The position numbers were made by a program, and so were the translations under genes. From assembly GCF_001854805.1 (NCBI RefSeq), contig NZ_MBLO01000280.1, positions 22,387 to 86,386 of the forward strand: a stretch of DNA of 64,000 nucleotides, written 5' to 3'. How positions within the stretch are numbered: the first letter of the stretch is position 1; the number at the start of each line of letters is the position of its first letter. The notes below the pieces were generated by a model that worked only from the letters and a program-made list of their open reading frames with translations, was not told the origin of the DNA and made no database searches. Source of the stretch: Pseudofrankia coriaricola. GTDB taxonomy: Bacteria; Actinomycetota; Actinomycetes; Frankiales; Frankiaceae. Of this stretch, positions 53,186 through 61,233 are shown one piece after another.

Positions 53186-54793
53186 TCAGCACACGAAGTC
53201 CTGATCACTCAAGAACCGGGGACGCGCAAGGTCCGACCGCCAGGGAGCTAGGCTCCGTCCAGGTCTGCCAGGGTGGCTTTCGTGCGCATGATGTCCGGGT
53301 GGGTGATCCTCCCCGAGGATCCGCCGCCGCCGGGCCAGCACGTCGTCGAACATCGGCCGCGCGGCCGGATAGTCCCCCTGCACCTGCACCACGGCCGCGA
53401 GTTCATGCGCGGCGGTGAGCGTGTCCGGGTGATCCTCGCTAAGTAGCTCCCGGTATCGGACGTGGGCCTCCGCCGCGAGACCGCGGCTGTTCGGGTAGTC
53501 GCCGCGCTCCCGTAGATACCGGATCAGCCAGAGGATCATGTGACGGCTGTCAGGGTCGTCGTCCTCGACGAGCCCGGTCGCGAGGGCGTGTGTGTAGATC
53601 TGGGCGTAGCGGGGCCAGGCGTCCGGCCGGTCCCGCACCGGCGGATGGCCTCGGGCGAGCCGTCGACGCGCCGCGGTCCGCAGCGCCGGCCGTAGCTCGG
53701 TGGGTGTGTCGTCGCGCAGCACCTCCGCTACCAGGCGGTGCATCACTACCGCACCACCGGCGGCACGGACCAGTGCCAGGGAGACCAGCCGGCCGACCGT
53801 CTCCGCCAACCCGATCCGATCCGCCGCGACCTCGCCGAGCGGCGCGGGCAGCACCCCGGCTACCTCCGGACGGACCAAGTCCAGCGGGATCGGCTCCGGC
53901 CCGAAACCCGCCCACAACCGAGCAAGCAGCACCGCCGCCGGATCGTCAAGTTGTTCCAGGGTTACCGTCCACGTCGCCGCGACCGGACGCACCCCGACCG
54001 GCGTGCCCCGGCTCATCAACCGCCGCAGCTCCACGCCCAGCAGATCGGCGTACTCGCCGGGACCCATCCCGGTGTCCGCGAGAAACGCCCCCGCCTGCTC
54101 CACCGCCAACGGCAGATCCCCCAACAGCCCCGCGAGCCGATCCCCATCCGGCCCACCCAGGTCCGCCACATGGCGTTGTAGCAGCGCGACCGCGTCCGCC
54201 CGCGGCAGCACATCGACCGCGACGCCGTCTGCCAGCCGTGACCAGCGATGATCCCGGCTCGTCACCAGCACATGCCCACCCGAGGCACCCGCCGCCGACA
54301 ACAACCCGAACAGATCCCCCGGCGCGCCCACGTTGTCGACCACCACCAGCCAGCGGCCGAACCGACGCCCCGAGGCCAGCAACGCCACCACAGCCCGCAC
54401 CGACTCCTCGGCAGCCCCCGCCACCGCCACGCCGACCCGCTCCGCCAGCCGCACCAACGCCGCCAACGCCAACGCCGCATCCTGCGCCGGCACCCACCAC
54501 ACCAGCTCATACGTCGCGGCGAACCGGTAGCAGTACTCCACCGCCACCTGCGTCTTCCCGACCCCGCCCAACCCGTGCAGCGCCACCGGCACGACCGCCG
54601 CCGACCCCGACGCCACCAGCCGATCCCGCAACTCCGTCAACTCATCGGCGCGGCCGGTGAACAGCGGATTGCGTGGCCAGGCCAGCTCCCAGACCACACC
54701 ACCCGCCGGACTACTGAGCTGTCGGAAGGTGGTGCTGTACTTCTGTGACTTGGTCAGCCAGTGGCCGCAGCGAAACGGCGAACTACATAGCAA
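53186..54793 (-). CDS. NB-ARC/TPR STAND ATPase (FxSxx-COOH system-like), damaged at the 3' end
   Basis: A signalling ATPase of up to 535 residues. NB-ARC: entry WPRNPLFTGRADELTELRDR, P-loop ALHGLGGVGKTQVAVEY, kinase-2 WLVVVDNVGAP, HVLVTSRDHRWS and GLPL-like LGDLPLAVEQAGAFL. A winged-helix region and then TPR units follow (RERGDYPNSRGLAAEAHVRY, QGDYPAARPMFDDVLARRRR). The last ~30 codons are out of frame: a 4-base duplication (ACCC) at about 53315 shifts IMRTKATLADLDGA, which would end at 53248, into a random tail. The N-terminal 32 codons read out of a dispersed repeat, so GTG 54697 is a better start. No effector domain remains. Confidence 0.8.
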   Translation of the reverse strand: MLCSSPFRCGHWLTKSQKYSTTFRQLSSPAGGVVWELAWPRNPLFTGRADELTELRDRLVASGSAAVVPVALHGLGGVGKTQVAVEYCYRFAATYELVWWVPAQDAALALAALVRLAERVGVAVAGAAEESVRAVVALLASGRRFGRWLVVVDNVGAPGDLFGLLSAAGASGGHVLVTSRDHRWSRLADGVAVDVLPRADAVALLQRHVADLGGPDGDRLAGLLGDLPLAVEQAGAFLADTGMGPGEYADLLGVELRRLMSRGTPVGVRPVAATWTVTLEQLDDPAAVLLARLWAGFGPEPIPLDLVRPEVAGVLPAPLGEVAADRIGLAETVGRLVSLALVRAAGGAVVMHRLVAEVLRDDTPTELRPALRTAARRRLARGHPPVRDRPDAWPRYAQIYTHALATGLVEDDDPDSRHMILWLIRYLRERGDYPNSRGLAAEAHVRYRELLSEDHPDTLTAAHELAAVVQVQGDYPAARPMFDDVLARRRRILGEDHPPGHHAHESHPGRPGRSLAPWRSDLARPRFLSDQDFVC

Positions 54794-54811
54794 ATGGTGA
54801 CGCGGATCACC
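54770..54811 (+). repeat. Dispersed 42-bp repeat, copy C
   Basis: It begins GCGAAACGGCGAACTACATA and continues GCAAATGGTGACGCGG. It is nearly identical to 12602-12643. It covers the 5' end of the open frame of the NB-ARC gene. With the 28-bp repeat at 53089-53116 it brackets that gene. Confidence 0.8.
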
Positions 54812-55604
54812 TCGCTATCGCGGGGCTGTGTGGTGATCGCCGACCTGTCTCTCTCACAGACAGCGTCCGCCGTCGTCTTCTCGTTCGGGTTGTCGACGTG
54901 TCCTCGTTGGCCGAGGTTCGCACGGTCCTCGCCGTCCGCCGGCTTGCCTGTCAGATTGGCCGTACCGCCGACGAGCCCGCGCTGTTCGCGGACCAGTGCG
55001 ACCGGCCCTGGCCGGGGGATCGACGCCAGCCCGACCAGAACCGGCAGTCGCCACTATCGGCTACCAAACGACTTCTGAAAGTGGCCGCGATAGTGCCAAC
55101 GTGGGGACACCCCGGCGTCGAAAAGGGCCACCGTGGGGCCAGCGTGCCCATGACTGCTGACACAGCGCCCCGCGAGCGCGACCATCCGTAGCACCAGCGC
55201 TGGAAGGCGACGTAGCCATGCCCCCGAGTCCGACCGCGAACCCTGCTTGCCCTGCTCCTCGTCCGCCACAACTGGACCTGTTGAGCAGTTCTGCCAGGTG
55301 TTCGCGGACACCGCAGCAGGCATGGACGTGCCCATCAATTCGGTCGGCTACCGGACCGCCAAACGCTGGCTTGAAGAGGCGGGGACCAGCCCTGACCACT
55401 CCCCGTCGGTAGGAGGGCAACTCATGGCCCGCGCTGCCCCAGTAACACTCAAAATCTTTCTTGTGCCCGTCTGGCGAGTCGAACGGGGCCGGTCCGGCTC
55501 AGCTGGCCGGTGACGGCTCGGGCGGGCGACTGAACCCTCGGGCGCCCATTACGGTGATCGGCCGTGCTGTCCAGAGCCGCGAGAGCCTGTGACATCCTGG
55601 GACA
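54812..55604. other. Gene-free stretch with one weak ORF
   Basis: No recognised gene. The plus-strand frame 55247-55513 has a patch with reasonable coding bias (QVFADTAAGMDVPINSVGYR, TAKRWLEEAG), which may be a remnant of an unknown gene, but both ends look random. Confidence 0.4.
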
Positions 55605-56087
55605 GTGCTTTTGAGCGATCATGCGAGCAGTGTCGAACTCTGCCTGCTGCGGTATCAGTTCTCCGAAGTTCGCGGTGACCCATACGACGACAACTGGCTA
55701 GTCGTCGGTGGAACGGTGACGACTCCCGACGGCACCTGGTCCTTTGCCGATCCGTGTCTGCTGACCCATGAAGCCCATGAGGTGTCCGCCTGGTTGCGCG
55801 CAGTGACCGAGAGAGCAGTGGCCGTAACCGGACCTGATTCCGAAGGTCGGTTGTCTCCGGATACGTGGTTCGTCGAGCCGGTCCTGGCCGTAAGTCTCGC
55901 AGGTCGAAGCGAGGGTTGGGCGGTGATTCGCTTTCACCTGTCCTTGGAGGCAGCGCCCCCATGGCAGCAGAACGATGACGGGGCGGACATTTACCAGCAC
56001 GTCGTGGAGGTGCGGGTGGATGCAGTTACGCTGCTTCACGCAGCTGACCAATGGGACCTTGCTCTGGCTTCCTTCCCGACTCGCTGA
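55605..56087 (+). CDS. WapI-type immunity protein
   Basis: A 160-residue protein resembling WapI-family immunity proteins: [20 protein letters not shown] at the start, [66 protein letters not shown] and [14 protein letters not shown]. Such proteins neutralise polymorphic toxins delivered by contact. No toxin gene is within reach, so it is an orphan, perhaps acquired for protection. The start is GTG (GTG CTT TTG). The third-position bias is weaker than in neighbours, suggesting transfer. Confidence 0.7.
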   Translation: MLLSDHASSVELCLLRYQFSEVRGDPYDDNWLVVGGTVTTPDGTWSFADPCLLTHEAHEVSAWLRAVTERAVAVTGPDSEGRLSPDTWFVEPVLAVSLAGRSEGWAVIRFHLSLEAAPPWQQNDDGADIYQHVVEVRVDAVTLLHAADQWDLALASFPTR

Positions 56088-56093
56088 TCAGCG

Positions 56094-56438
56094 GTGACCC
56101 ATCTCCGGGATGTCGGCCGGATCGTTGAGTGGCTGGCCGAAGTCGGTCAGCAGCTCCTCCGTGCGGCGGGCAACGCAATGGTGGAGGTCGATCCCGCGGG
56201 CCCAGCCGTGGTTGGCGGCATCGACCTCAAGATCGCTGTCGCGGACAATCTGTACGTGTTTTTTTTAAATCTGTACGGGTTTCAAGGCCGGCCTTCGGCC
56301 GCCACGCCGCGCGCGCCGCACGCGACGCGCGCGGGCAGGACCCGTCAGCCCCTCCACGCCACGGGGCCCCGCCCTCGCTTCGCTCGGGCACCCCGGGCGT
56401 GTCGGGTCTGCCACCCGCCCGCACGCGTCGGAGCGTAG
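56094..56438 (+). CDS. Possible small gene with internal duplication, downstream of immunity gene
   Basis: A frame beginning 6 bases after the immunity stop. The first ~60 codons look coding (RIVEWLAEVGQQLLRAAGNA, VVGGIDLKIAVADNLYVF). A 15-base direct repeat AATCTGTACGTGTTT / AATCTGTACGGGTTT (56247, 56268) around a run of eight T's then repeats NLYVF as NLYGF. Beyond it the frame enters the 174-bp repeat and becomes Arg/Pro-rich. It is probably a gene truncated by that repeat. Confidence 0.3.
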   Translation: MTHLRDVGRIVEWLAEVGQQLLRAAGNAMVEVDPAGPAVVGGIDLKIAVADNLYVFFLNLYGFQGRPSAATPRAPHATRAGRTRQPLHATGPRPRFARAPRACRVCHPPARVGA

Positions 56439-56457
56439 GCGCGTCGCCGACAAACAA
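56284..56457 (+). repeat. ~174-bp direct repeat, left copy
   Basis: It shares long near-identical blocks with 57314-57487, in the same order: CACGC, then GGGGCCCCGCC, TCGCTTCGCTCGG, CACCCCGGGCGTGTCGG and GTCGGAGCGT. It starts with a small hairpin GGCCG-GCCTT-CGGCC. It lies beyond the 3' end of the membrane-protein gene. Confidence 0.8.
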
Positions 56458-56472
56458 CGTCCTCGCCATCGG

Positions 56473-57201
56473 TCACCGAGCCAGACGACGGCCGAAGGCA
56501 CCCAACCCGAACAGTCCAGCCAGCACGGCCAGCAAGAGGAACACGGGCCACCATGGGCCGTCGTCAGCCACGAGCCGTGGCACGCCGATGGACGTTGCTA
56601 CAAACAGGATCATCGCAGCGAGCTGAATGCACCGTCCCACGCGCCGCCGTCTCGCGAGGCTTGCCTGTTCCATAACATCCGCGACGACCTCACGGTGCTC
56701 ATACAGCCAACCGACGGGATCGTCGAGGGAACTGCCCCCTGCGGTGAGAACGGACTGACGCAGCGCCGCAGGGTTATCGGCACGCAACAGAACTCCGTCG
56801 ACACGCGCTCCCTTCTCCGACCGCGTCGAGCGGTAACCGAACGGCAGGTCGGTGTTCGGCGCGAGCGCTGCGTCAAGTCGCAGCGGCGGCACGCGCTGCG
56901 GCTCAGTGAACATCAACAGAAGGTTCGGCCTGGTCATCGGCCCCGTGGTGAACAGGTAGGGGACGGCCAACTCACGGGCAAGCACCGGCTGCGGCTCCTG
57001 AGCACCTTCCGCCGGCGGCGTAGCCGACAGATCCTGTACAGCAACGTGGCGCGCAGGTATCGCCCACGCTCGACCACCGAAGTAACCGGGCAACATCATC
57101 CGCACGGCGCCGCCGTCGCACACCACCCGGGGTTTGCGGATCACGAACCAGTACGCCTTCAACCCCGTAGACTCATCCGGTCCCGGCGCACCGTCTCGCA
57201 T
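56473..57201 (-). CDS. Unrecognised membrane protein between direct repeats
   Basis: A 242-residue protein. The soluble N-terminal ~185 residues include VVCDGGAVRMMLPGYFGGRA, LAVPYLFTTGPMTRPNLLLM and LPFGYRSTRSEKGARVDGVL. Two C-terminal helices follow (LAAMILFVATSIGVPRLV and WWPVFLLLAVLAGLFGLGAF). No family recognised. It is flanked on both sides by the ~174-bp direct repeats in the same orientation, so the gene may have moved or been duplicated as a cassette. No RBS stands out. Confidence 0.6.
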   Translation of the reverse strand: MRDGAPGPDESTGLKAYWFVIRKPRVVCDGGAVRMMLPGYFGGRAWAIPARHVAVQDLSATPPAEGAQEPQPVLARELAVPYLFTTGPMTRPNLLLMFTEPQRVPPLRLDAALAPNTDLPFGYRSTRSEKGARVDGVLLRADNPAALRQSVLTAGGSSLDDPVGWLYEHREVVADVMEQASLARRRRVGRCIQLAAMILFVATSIGVPRLVADDGPWWPVFLLLAVLAGLFGLGAFGRRLAR

Positions 57202-57287
57202 CGCCCGCCTCCTACCAAGCCATTGGCCTGCCGTGCACGGATCGCATTTCCAATGACCGACTACGCAGTCTCGATACCGTAGCGCCG

Positions 57288-57314
57288 ATGGTCTTACGGG
57301 ATGGCGACGGCATC
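57288..57314 (+). repeat. 27-bp repeat, two copies
   Basis: ATGGTCTTACGGGATGGCGA and the following seven bases recur at 58184-58210 with three differences. The first copy abuts the left end of the right-hand 174-bp repeat; the second lies alone in the gap after the GNAT gene. Confidence 0.65.
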
Positions 57315-57487
57315 AAGGCGCCCCTTCGGGGCGCGCGCCGTGCCGCCGCACGCGCCATGCACGGGCGGGGCCCCGTCAGTCCGCCACGCCCCGGGGCCCC
57401 GCCTCGCTTCGCTCGGCACCCCGGGCGTGTCGGACTGCCACCCCGCCCGCGCCTGTCGGAGCGTCGCCCCGTCGCCACGAACGACCG
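57314..57487 (+). repeat. ~174-bp direct repeat, right copy
   Basis: Direct repeat of 56284-56457, about 1.03 kb away. It begins CAAGGCGCCCCTTCGGGGCG, a hairpin like that of the left copy. It lies upstream of both the membrane-protein gene (minus strand) and the GNAT gene (plus strand). Confidence 0.8.
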
Positions 57488-57530
57488 AGGCTACGCGCGC
57501 ACACCGCCCGAGCCGATACTCTCAGCCACC

Positions 57531-57962
57531 ATGAGCGTTAAGGTCGAGGTCGTCCGGACCGTCACCGCCGAACTCGTCGAGGCGTTCGACCGGCTGCTTC
57601 CCCAGCTCTCCCACAACGCCGCACCCCTCGACGCCGAGGCTCTCGCCCGCCTCGTCGGGTGGCAAGGCAACCAGTTGCTCGCCGCTCGGGTCGACGACCG
57701 CATCCATGGCGTGCTGACGCTGGTGATGTTCCCGATCCCGACCGGTCTGCGCGCCTGGATCGAAGACGTGATTGTCGACGAAGCCGGCCGAGGGCAAGGT
57801 ATCGGAGCCGCCCTCACCAAGGAAGCCATCCGTCTGGCCCAGGAGGCCGGAGCGCGTACCGTCGACCTCACGTCCCGCCCGTCACGCCAAGCGGCCAACA
57901 GGCTGTATGAACGCCTCGGTTTCCAGCTCCGCGACTCCAAGGTGTACCGATACGCCCCGTAG
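57531..57962 (+). CDS. GNAT-family N-acetyltransferase
   Basis: A 143-residue acetyltransferase. The acetyl-CoA-binding motif A is IEDVIVDEAGRGQGIGAALT (R/Q-x-x-G-x-G/A), with KEAIRLAQEAGARTVDLTSR and motif B ANRLYERLGFQLRDSKVYRY. The single-domain length is normal. The substrate is not readable. The start ATG is at 57531; no strong Shine-Dalgarno sequence is seen. It lies just after the right-hand direct repeat. Confidence 0.93.
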   Translation: MSVKVEVVRTVTAELVEAFDRLLPQLSHNAAPLDAEALARLVGWQGNQLLAARVDDRIHGVLTLVMFPIPTGLRAWIEDVIVDEAGRGQGIGAALTKEAIRLAQEAGARTVDLTSRPSRQAANRLYERLGFQLRDSKVYRYAP

Positions 57963-58448
57963 CCAACGGCGCTTTCGGCCGCCGCACGAGCAAGGGGGCG
58001 ACCGCGGATTCCATCCGCAAACCCCGCGACAACCCCGCGACCGAACCGCGCCCGCCGACGCGAGACTGTCCTGTAGCAGGGAACGCCAGGCGCGACCAGA
58101 CAGCCGACGTCGCACGGCGAGGATGCGCGCCACCGCGTCGCACGACGGGTAGCAGTGGGATGCCCAATTCCCCGTTGTGTCGAATGGTCTAACGGCCTGG
58201 CGACGGCATCTAGAACCATGATCCTATGGGCGTGTGCTGTGGGCTGCGCCTCGGTCAGTGGCTCGCGATGACCTTCATCTACGCCGCTGGGTGCCGATCA
58301 GGTGCAAGGGCGTCGGCCAGACCGGTATGCCTGCACATGGCTACCTTGACCTCAAGTCCGGTTGAAGTTCTAGCGTGACCGTCTGACGTCGGAACGTCGC
58401 TATGCGGCGGCCAGGACGCATTGCCACGCGCCGAAGGGAAGGACTGTC
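57963..58448. other. Gene-free gap
   Basis: No gene is supported. It includes the second copy of the 27-bp repeat at 58184-58210. Nothing else was recognised. Confidence 0.5.
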
Positions 58449-58913
58449 ATGGTCTCGGGCATCAAGGGGTATCCCGACGAGGTGCTGGCGGCGCAGCCGA
58501 TCGGGTACTGGAGCGGCGAGACCTACCGCAGAGTTGTCGGCCGGATCCGCGCGGATCTGGCGGTCGAGGGGCTCACTCAGCCGCACTGGTGGATCCTCAA
58601 CCATGTCGCAGGTGCTCCAGCCGAGTGGAATCGCACCCGTCTGATCCAACGGCTGTCACCGTTCGACGATCTCGACAGTGATTTTGACGGCGTCGTCGAC
58701 GATCTGCTCAAGCGCGGCTGGATGACTCAGACACAGGCAGGCACCTTCAGTCTCACTGAGGACGGAGAGGCGGGGCGGACCCGTGCCGCCGACCGTAGCC
58801 ACCGGGCGCTGGCGCAGGTCCACGATGGCATCGCCCCGTCGGAGTACGTGGCCGCGCTCAACGTCCTACGACGGATGATCGCAAATCTCGGTGGCGATGC
58901 GGACCTGCCTTGA
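58449..58913 (+). CDS. MarR-like winged-helix protein
   Basis: A 154-residue protein with the MarR outline: VGRIRADLAVEGLTQPHWWI, LNHVAGAPAEWNRTRLIQRL, DLDSDFDGVVDDLLKRGWM and the wing QTQAGTFSLTEDGEAGRTRA, then two C-terminal dimerisation helices. AAGGGAAGGA precedes the ATG. It has no adjacent target gene, so its operon is probably elsewhere or it regulates itself. Confidence 0.8.
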   Translation: MVSGIKGYPDEVLAAQPIGYWSGETYRRVVGRIRADLAVEGLTQPHWWILNHVAGAPAEWNRTRLIQRLSPFDDLDSDFDGVVDDLLKRGWMTQTQAGTFSLTEDGEAGRTRAADRSHRALAQVHDGIAPSEYVAALNVLRRMIANLGGDADLP

Positions 58914-59012
58914 CGAGCGACGGCTGCGGCTGCGGACCGCCGTAACCAATTGCCATGACTTGACCAGGGCCGGCCGTCGGCCGGGCCGACGGCCAACCGT
59001 TCTCCGCGCCGT

Positions 59013-59393
59013 TCACCGGGCCACCGCCGCACGGTCCGTGTCGAGCAGGGAGGCGACCAGCCCGGCACCGATCGCGTCGCCGGTGTCGATCCCGTCGTGT
59101 GCCGCCAGCAGCCGCACCCCTGCCCGGCGCAGCGTGTCCAGGACCGCCGAGCGGCCTGTGTCCGTCGAGGCGATCCGGTCGAGCGGGTCGACTATCACGA
59201 CGCCGTAGCCAGCGGTCCGGACCAGCCGGATCACCGTGCCCCAGGCATCAAGCCCCGGACCGACCTGGCAGACCGACCCGCCCGCCGTCCAGCCCCGCGC
59301 CGCACACGCCGCCTGAAACACCACCTGCTGAGCCGGCAGGTCCGGCGCCCCGACGGCGCGGCGGGTGAAGGACAACGCCGGCACCGCCGACAC
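59013..59393 (-). CDS. Degenerate serine-recombinase (resolvase) catalytic-domain protein
   Basis: A 126-residue protein resembling the N-terminal resolvase domain. VVFQAACAARGWTAGGSVCQ, YGVVIVDPLDRIASTDTGRS and LLDTLRR-like AVLDTLRRAGVRLLAAHDGI match the fold. At the place of the catalytic Y/x-R-x-S segment it reads ALSFTRRAVGAP, with Ala where the nucleophilic serine should be. The DNA-binding C-terminus is absent. It is therefore probably inactive, or a repurposed regulator. GTG start at 59393. Confidence 0.7.
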   Translation of the reverse strand: MSAVPALSFTRRAVGAPDLPAQQVVFQAACAARGWTAGGSVCQVGPGLDAWGTVIRLVRTAGYGVVIVDPLDRIASTDTGRSAVLDTLRRAGVRLLAAHDGIDTGDAIGAGLVASLLDTDRAAVAR

Positions 59394-59559
59394 CGAGTCC
59401 CCGCCGGCGCGCTCGGCCGACGAGGGGAGGCGCGCAGGTTCGTCGCGGTTGTGGGCGCGTTCATCGACCGGATGACGCCTCTGTGACTGGTGCTGATCGC
59501 CCTCGGGGCGTGCAGGGGTTAGATACTCGCCGCCGCGGTGGGAGGTGAACGTCGCGCCG

Positions 59560-60186
59560 TCAGCGTCTGAGGCCGTCGATGACGAGGTCCAGAGCGTTGA
59601 TCATCTCGGTGCGGGCTGTCTCGGTGTCGGCGGCGCGGGCGATGTAGAGGGCCGCCTCGTCGCTGGCGCCCATGATGATGTGGGCGAGCGGGCCGACCGG
59701 CTGTTGGCGGATGCGGCCGATCTCCATTCCCCAGGAGAGCACGTCCTTGACGAGGCCGAAGACGTGGCGTTGGCACAGTTCCCGCCACTCGGCCCAGCCC
59801 AGTACCGAAGGGCCGTCGAGCAGGACTATCCGGTGGACCTCCGGCTCGACGCAGATCCGCAGCCAGACACTCGCGGCCAGCCGCATCGCCTCGATCGGGT
59901 CGGTCAGGCCCGCGTCGGCGACCTCGCCCGCGATGCGGGTCGAGACGTCCGCCTCGACGGCCTCGACGACCGCGGCGAACAGGGCGGTCTTGTCGACGAA
60001 CTGGTGGTAGAGCGCCCCGCGGCTCACCCCGGCCGCCGCCACGATCGCCTCCGTCGCGACCGCGGCGAAGCCCTCCTCGGCGAACAGCCGCCGGCCGGCG
60101 GCGACCAGCGCCGCCCGCGTCGCCGCGGAGCGGTCCACCTGACGGCGCCGTGAGGGCTTCGGTTCTGGGCTTGGCAACGCGGTCAC
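59560..60186 (-). CDS. TetR-family regulator
   Basis: A 208-residue TetR regulator. Helix-turn-helix: ATRAALVAAGRRLFAEEGFA, AVATEAIVAAAGVSRGALYH, QFVDKTALFAAVVEAVEADV. The C-terminal domain (RLAASVWLRICVEPEVHRIV, LLDGPSVLGWAEWRELC) matches the TetR_C group common in actinomycetes. GTG 60186 is chosen; the in-frame sequence before it is not family-like. It is divergent from a hydrolase gene, with a perfect ACATAC/GTATGT inverted repeat between them. Confidence 0.92.
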   Translation of the reverse strand: MTALPSPEPKPSRRRQVDRSAATRAALVAAGRRLFAEEGFAAVATEAIVAAAGVSRGALYHQFVDKTALFAAVVEAVEADVSTRIAGEVADAGLTDPIEAMRLAASVWLRICVEPEVHRIVLLDGPSVLGWAEWRELCQRHVFGLVKDVLSWGMEIGRIRQQPVGPLAHIIMGASDEAALYIARAADTETARTEMINALDLVIDGLRR

Positions 60187-60219
60187 AGACCGATTCTGCT
60201 CCGCATGGGCGGTTGTCTT

Positions 60220-60240
60220 ACATACAGGCTGTCGGTATGT
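60220..60240 (+). promoter_or_regulatory. TetR operator
   Basis: ACATAC-aggctgtcg-GTATGT: perfect 6-base arms with a 9-base spacer, between the TetR start (60186) and the hydrolase start (60249). TetR proteins of this type bind ACATAC-type half-sites in related actinomycetes, so this is a strong candidate. Confidence 0.75.
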
Positions 60241-60248
60241 TGCTTCGT

Positions 60249-61100
60249 ATGGAAGCCTCACCTCCCGCCGACGTCATCGACCTGCCCCAGGGCCAGGTCT
60301 GGTACCGCGCGGCAGGTCCGCAACCGTCGGACCTGCCGCCCGTGGTGTTCGTGCACGGCCTCCTCGTGGACGGCCAGCTGTGGACCGCCGCGGCCGATCT
60401 CCTCGCCCGACAGGGCGTGCGCAGCTACGCGCCGACGCTGCCCCTCGGTGCCCATCCGGTGCCGATGAGCCCCGACGCCGACCTCAGCCCGCGGGGCGTC
60501 GCCCGCCTGGTGCTCGACCTGATCGCGGCCCTCGACCTGCGGGACGTCACCCTCGTCGGCAACGACACTGGCGGCGCGATAGTCCAGTTCGTCCTCGACA
60601 CCGATCCGACCCGCATCGGCCGGGTCGTGCTCACCAACTGCGACGCGTTCGACGCCTTTCCCCCGCCGCCCTTCACGACGCTCGTGCGCGCGCTGCGCCA
60701 CCCGGCGCTGGTCGCGGCGATGGTCCCCGGCCTCCGGTCGGCACGGCTTCGGCACGGGCGGCTCGGCTTCGGCCCCCTGTCGGGCCGGCCGTTCGACCCG
60801 GAGTTGACCAAGGCCTGGGTCAGGCCGCTCGCCGACGGTCGGGTCCGCCGCGACGTGGCCAAGCTGGCCCGTGGCATCGACCCGAAGGAGCTGCTCGACG
60901 TCTCAACGCGGCTGGACAAGATAGACAGGCCGGTACACCTCCTCTGGGGCGACGGCGACCGTTTCTTCACCGTCGACTTCGGCCGGCGCCTCGCCGATGC
61001 CTTCCGCGACGCGACCTTTGAGACCGTCGCGGGCGGCCGGACGTTCGTCCCCCTCGATCACCCCGACCGCCTGGCCGCCGCCGTTCTCGCCACGACCTGA
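60249..61100 (+). CDS. Alpha/beta hydrolase with Asp nucleophile
   Basis: A 283-residue alpha/beta hydrolase. The oxyanion region is VVFVHGLLVDGQLW. The nucleophile elbow is LVGNDTGGAIVQF, with Asp instead of Ser, as in haloalkane dehalogenases and epoxide hydrolases. The acid site is LLWGDGDRFFTVDFGRRLAD. The C-terminal catalytic His is not obvious: the expected position reads GGRTFVPLDHP. It may be a dehalogenase/epoxide-hydrolase relative or a non-catalytic form. It is probably repressed by the divergent TetR protein. ATG 60237 is also in frame. Confidence 0.88.
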   Translation: MEASPPADVIDLPQGQVWYRAAGPQPSDLPPVVFVHGLLVDGQLWTAAADLLARQGVRSYAPTLPLGAHPVPMSPDADLSPRGVARLVLDLIAALDLRDVTLVGNDTGGAIVQFVLDTDPTRIGRVVLTNCDAFDAFPPPPFTTLVRALRHPALVAAMVPGLRSARLRHGRLGFGPLSGRPFDPELTKAWVRPLADGRVRRDVAKLARGIDPKELLDVSTRLDKIDRPVHLLWGDGDRFFTVDFGRRLADAFRDATFETVAGGRTFVPLDHPDRLAAAVLATT

Positions 61101-61233
61101 GAACGCGGGCGGCAGCGTGACGCCTGAAGGTTGAACGGCGGGCCAGAGGTCTGTTCGCCGAGATTGTTCCTCCGGGCCACCGGAGGAGGTTTCTCAAAGG
61201 CAGCGGACCGCGCTGGACGAGGGTGGCCGGGCG

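Noticed and set aside
58184..58260. Possible tRNA-like sequence near the 27-bp repeat
   Set aside because: No cloverleaf, T-loop or acceptor stem could be formed from the sequence.
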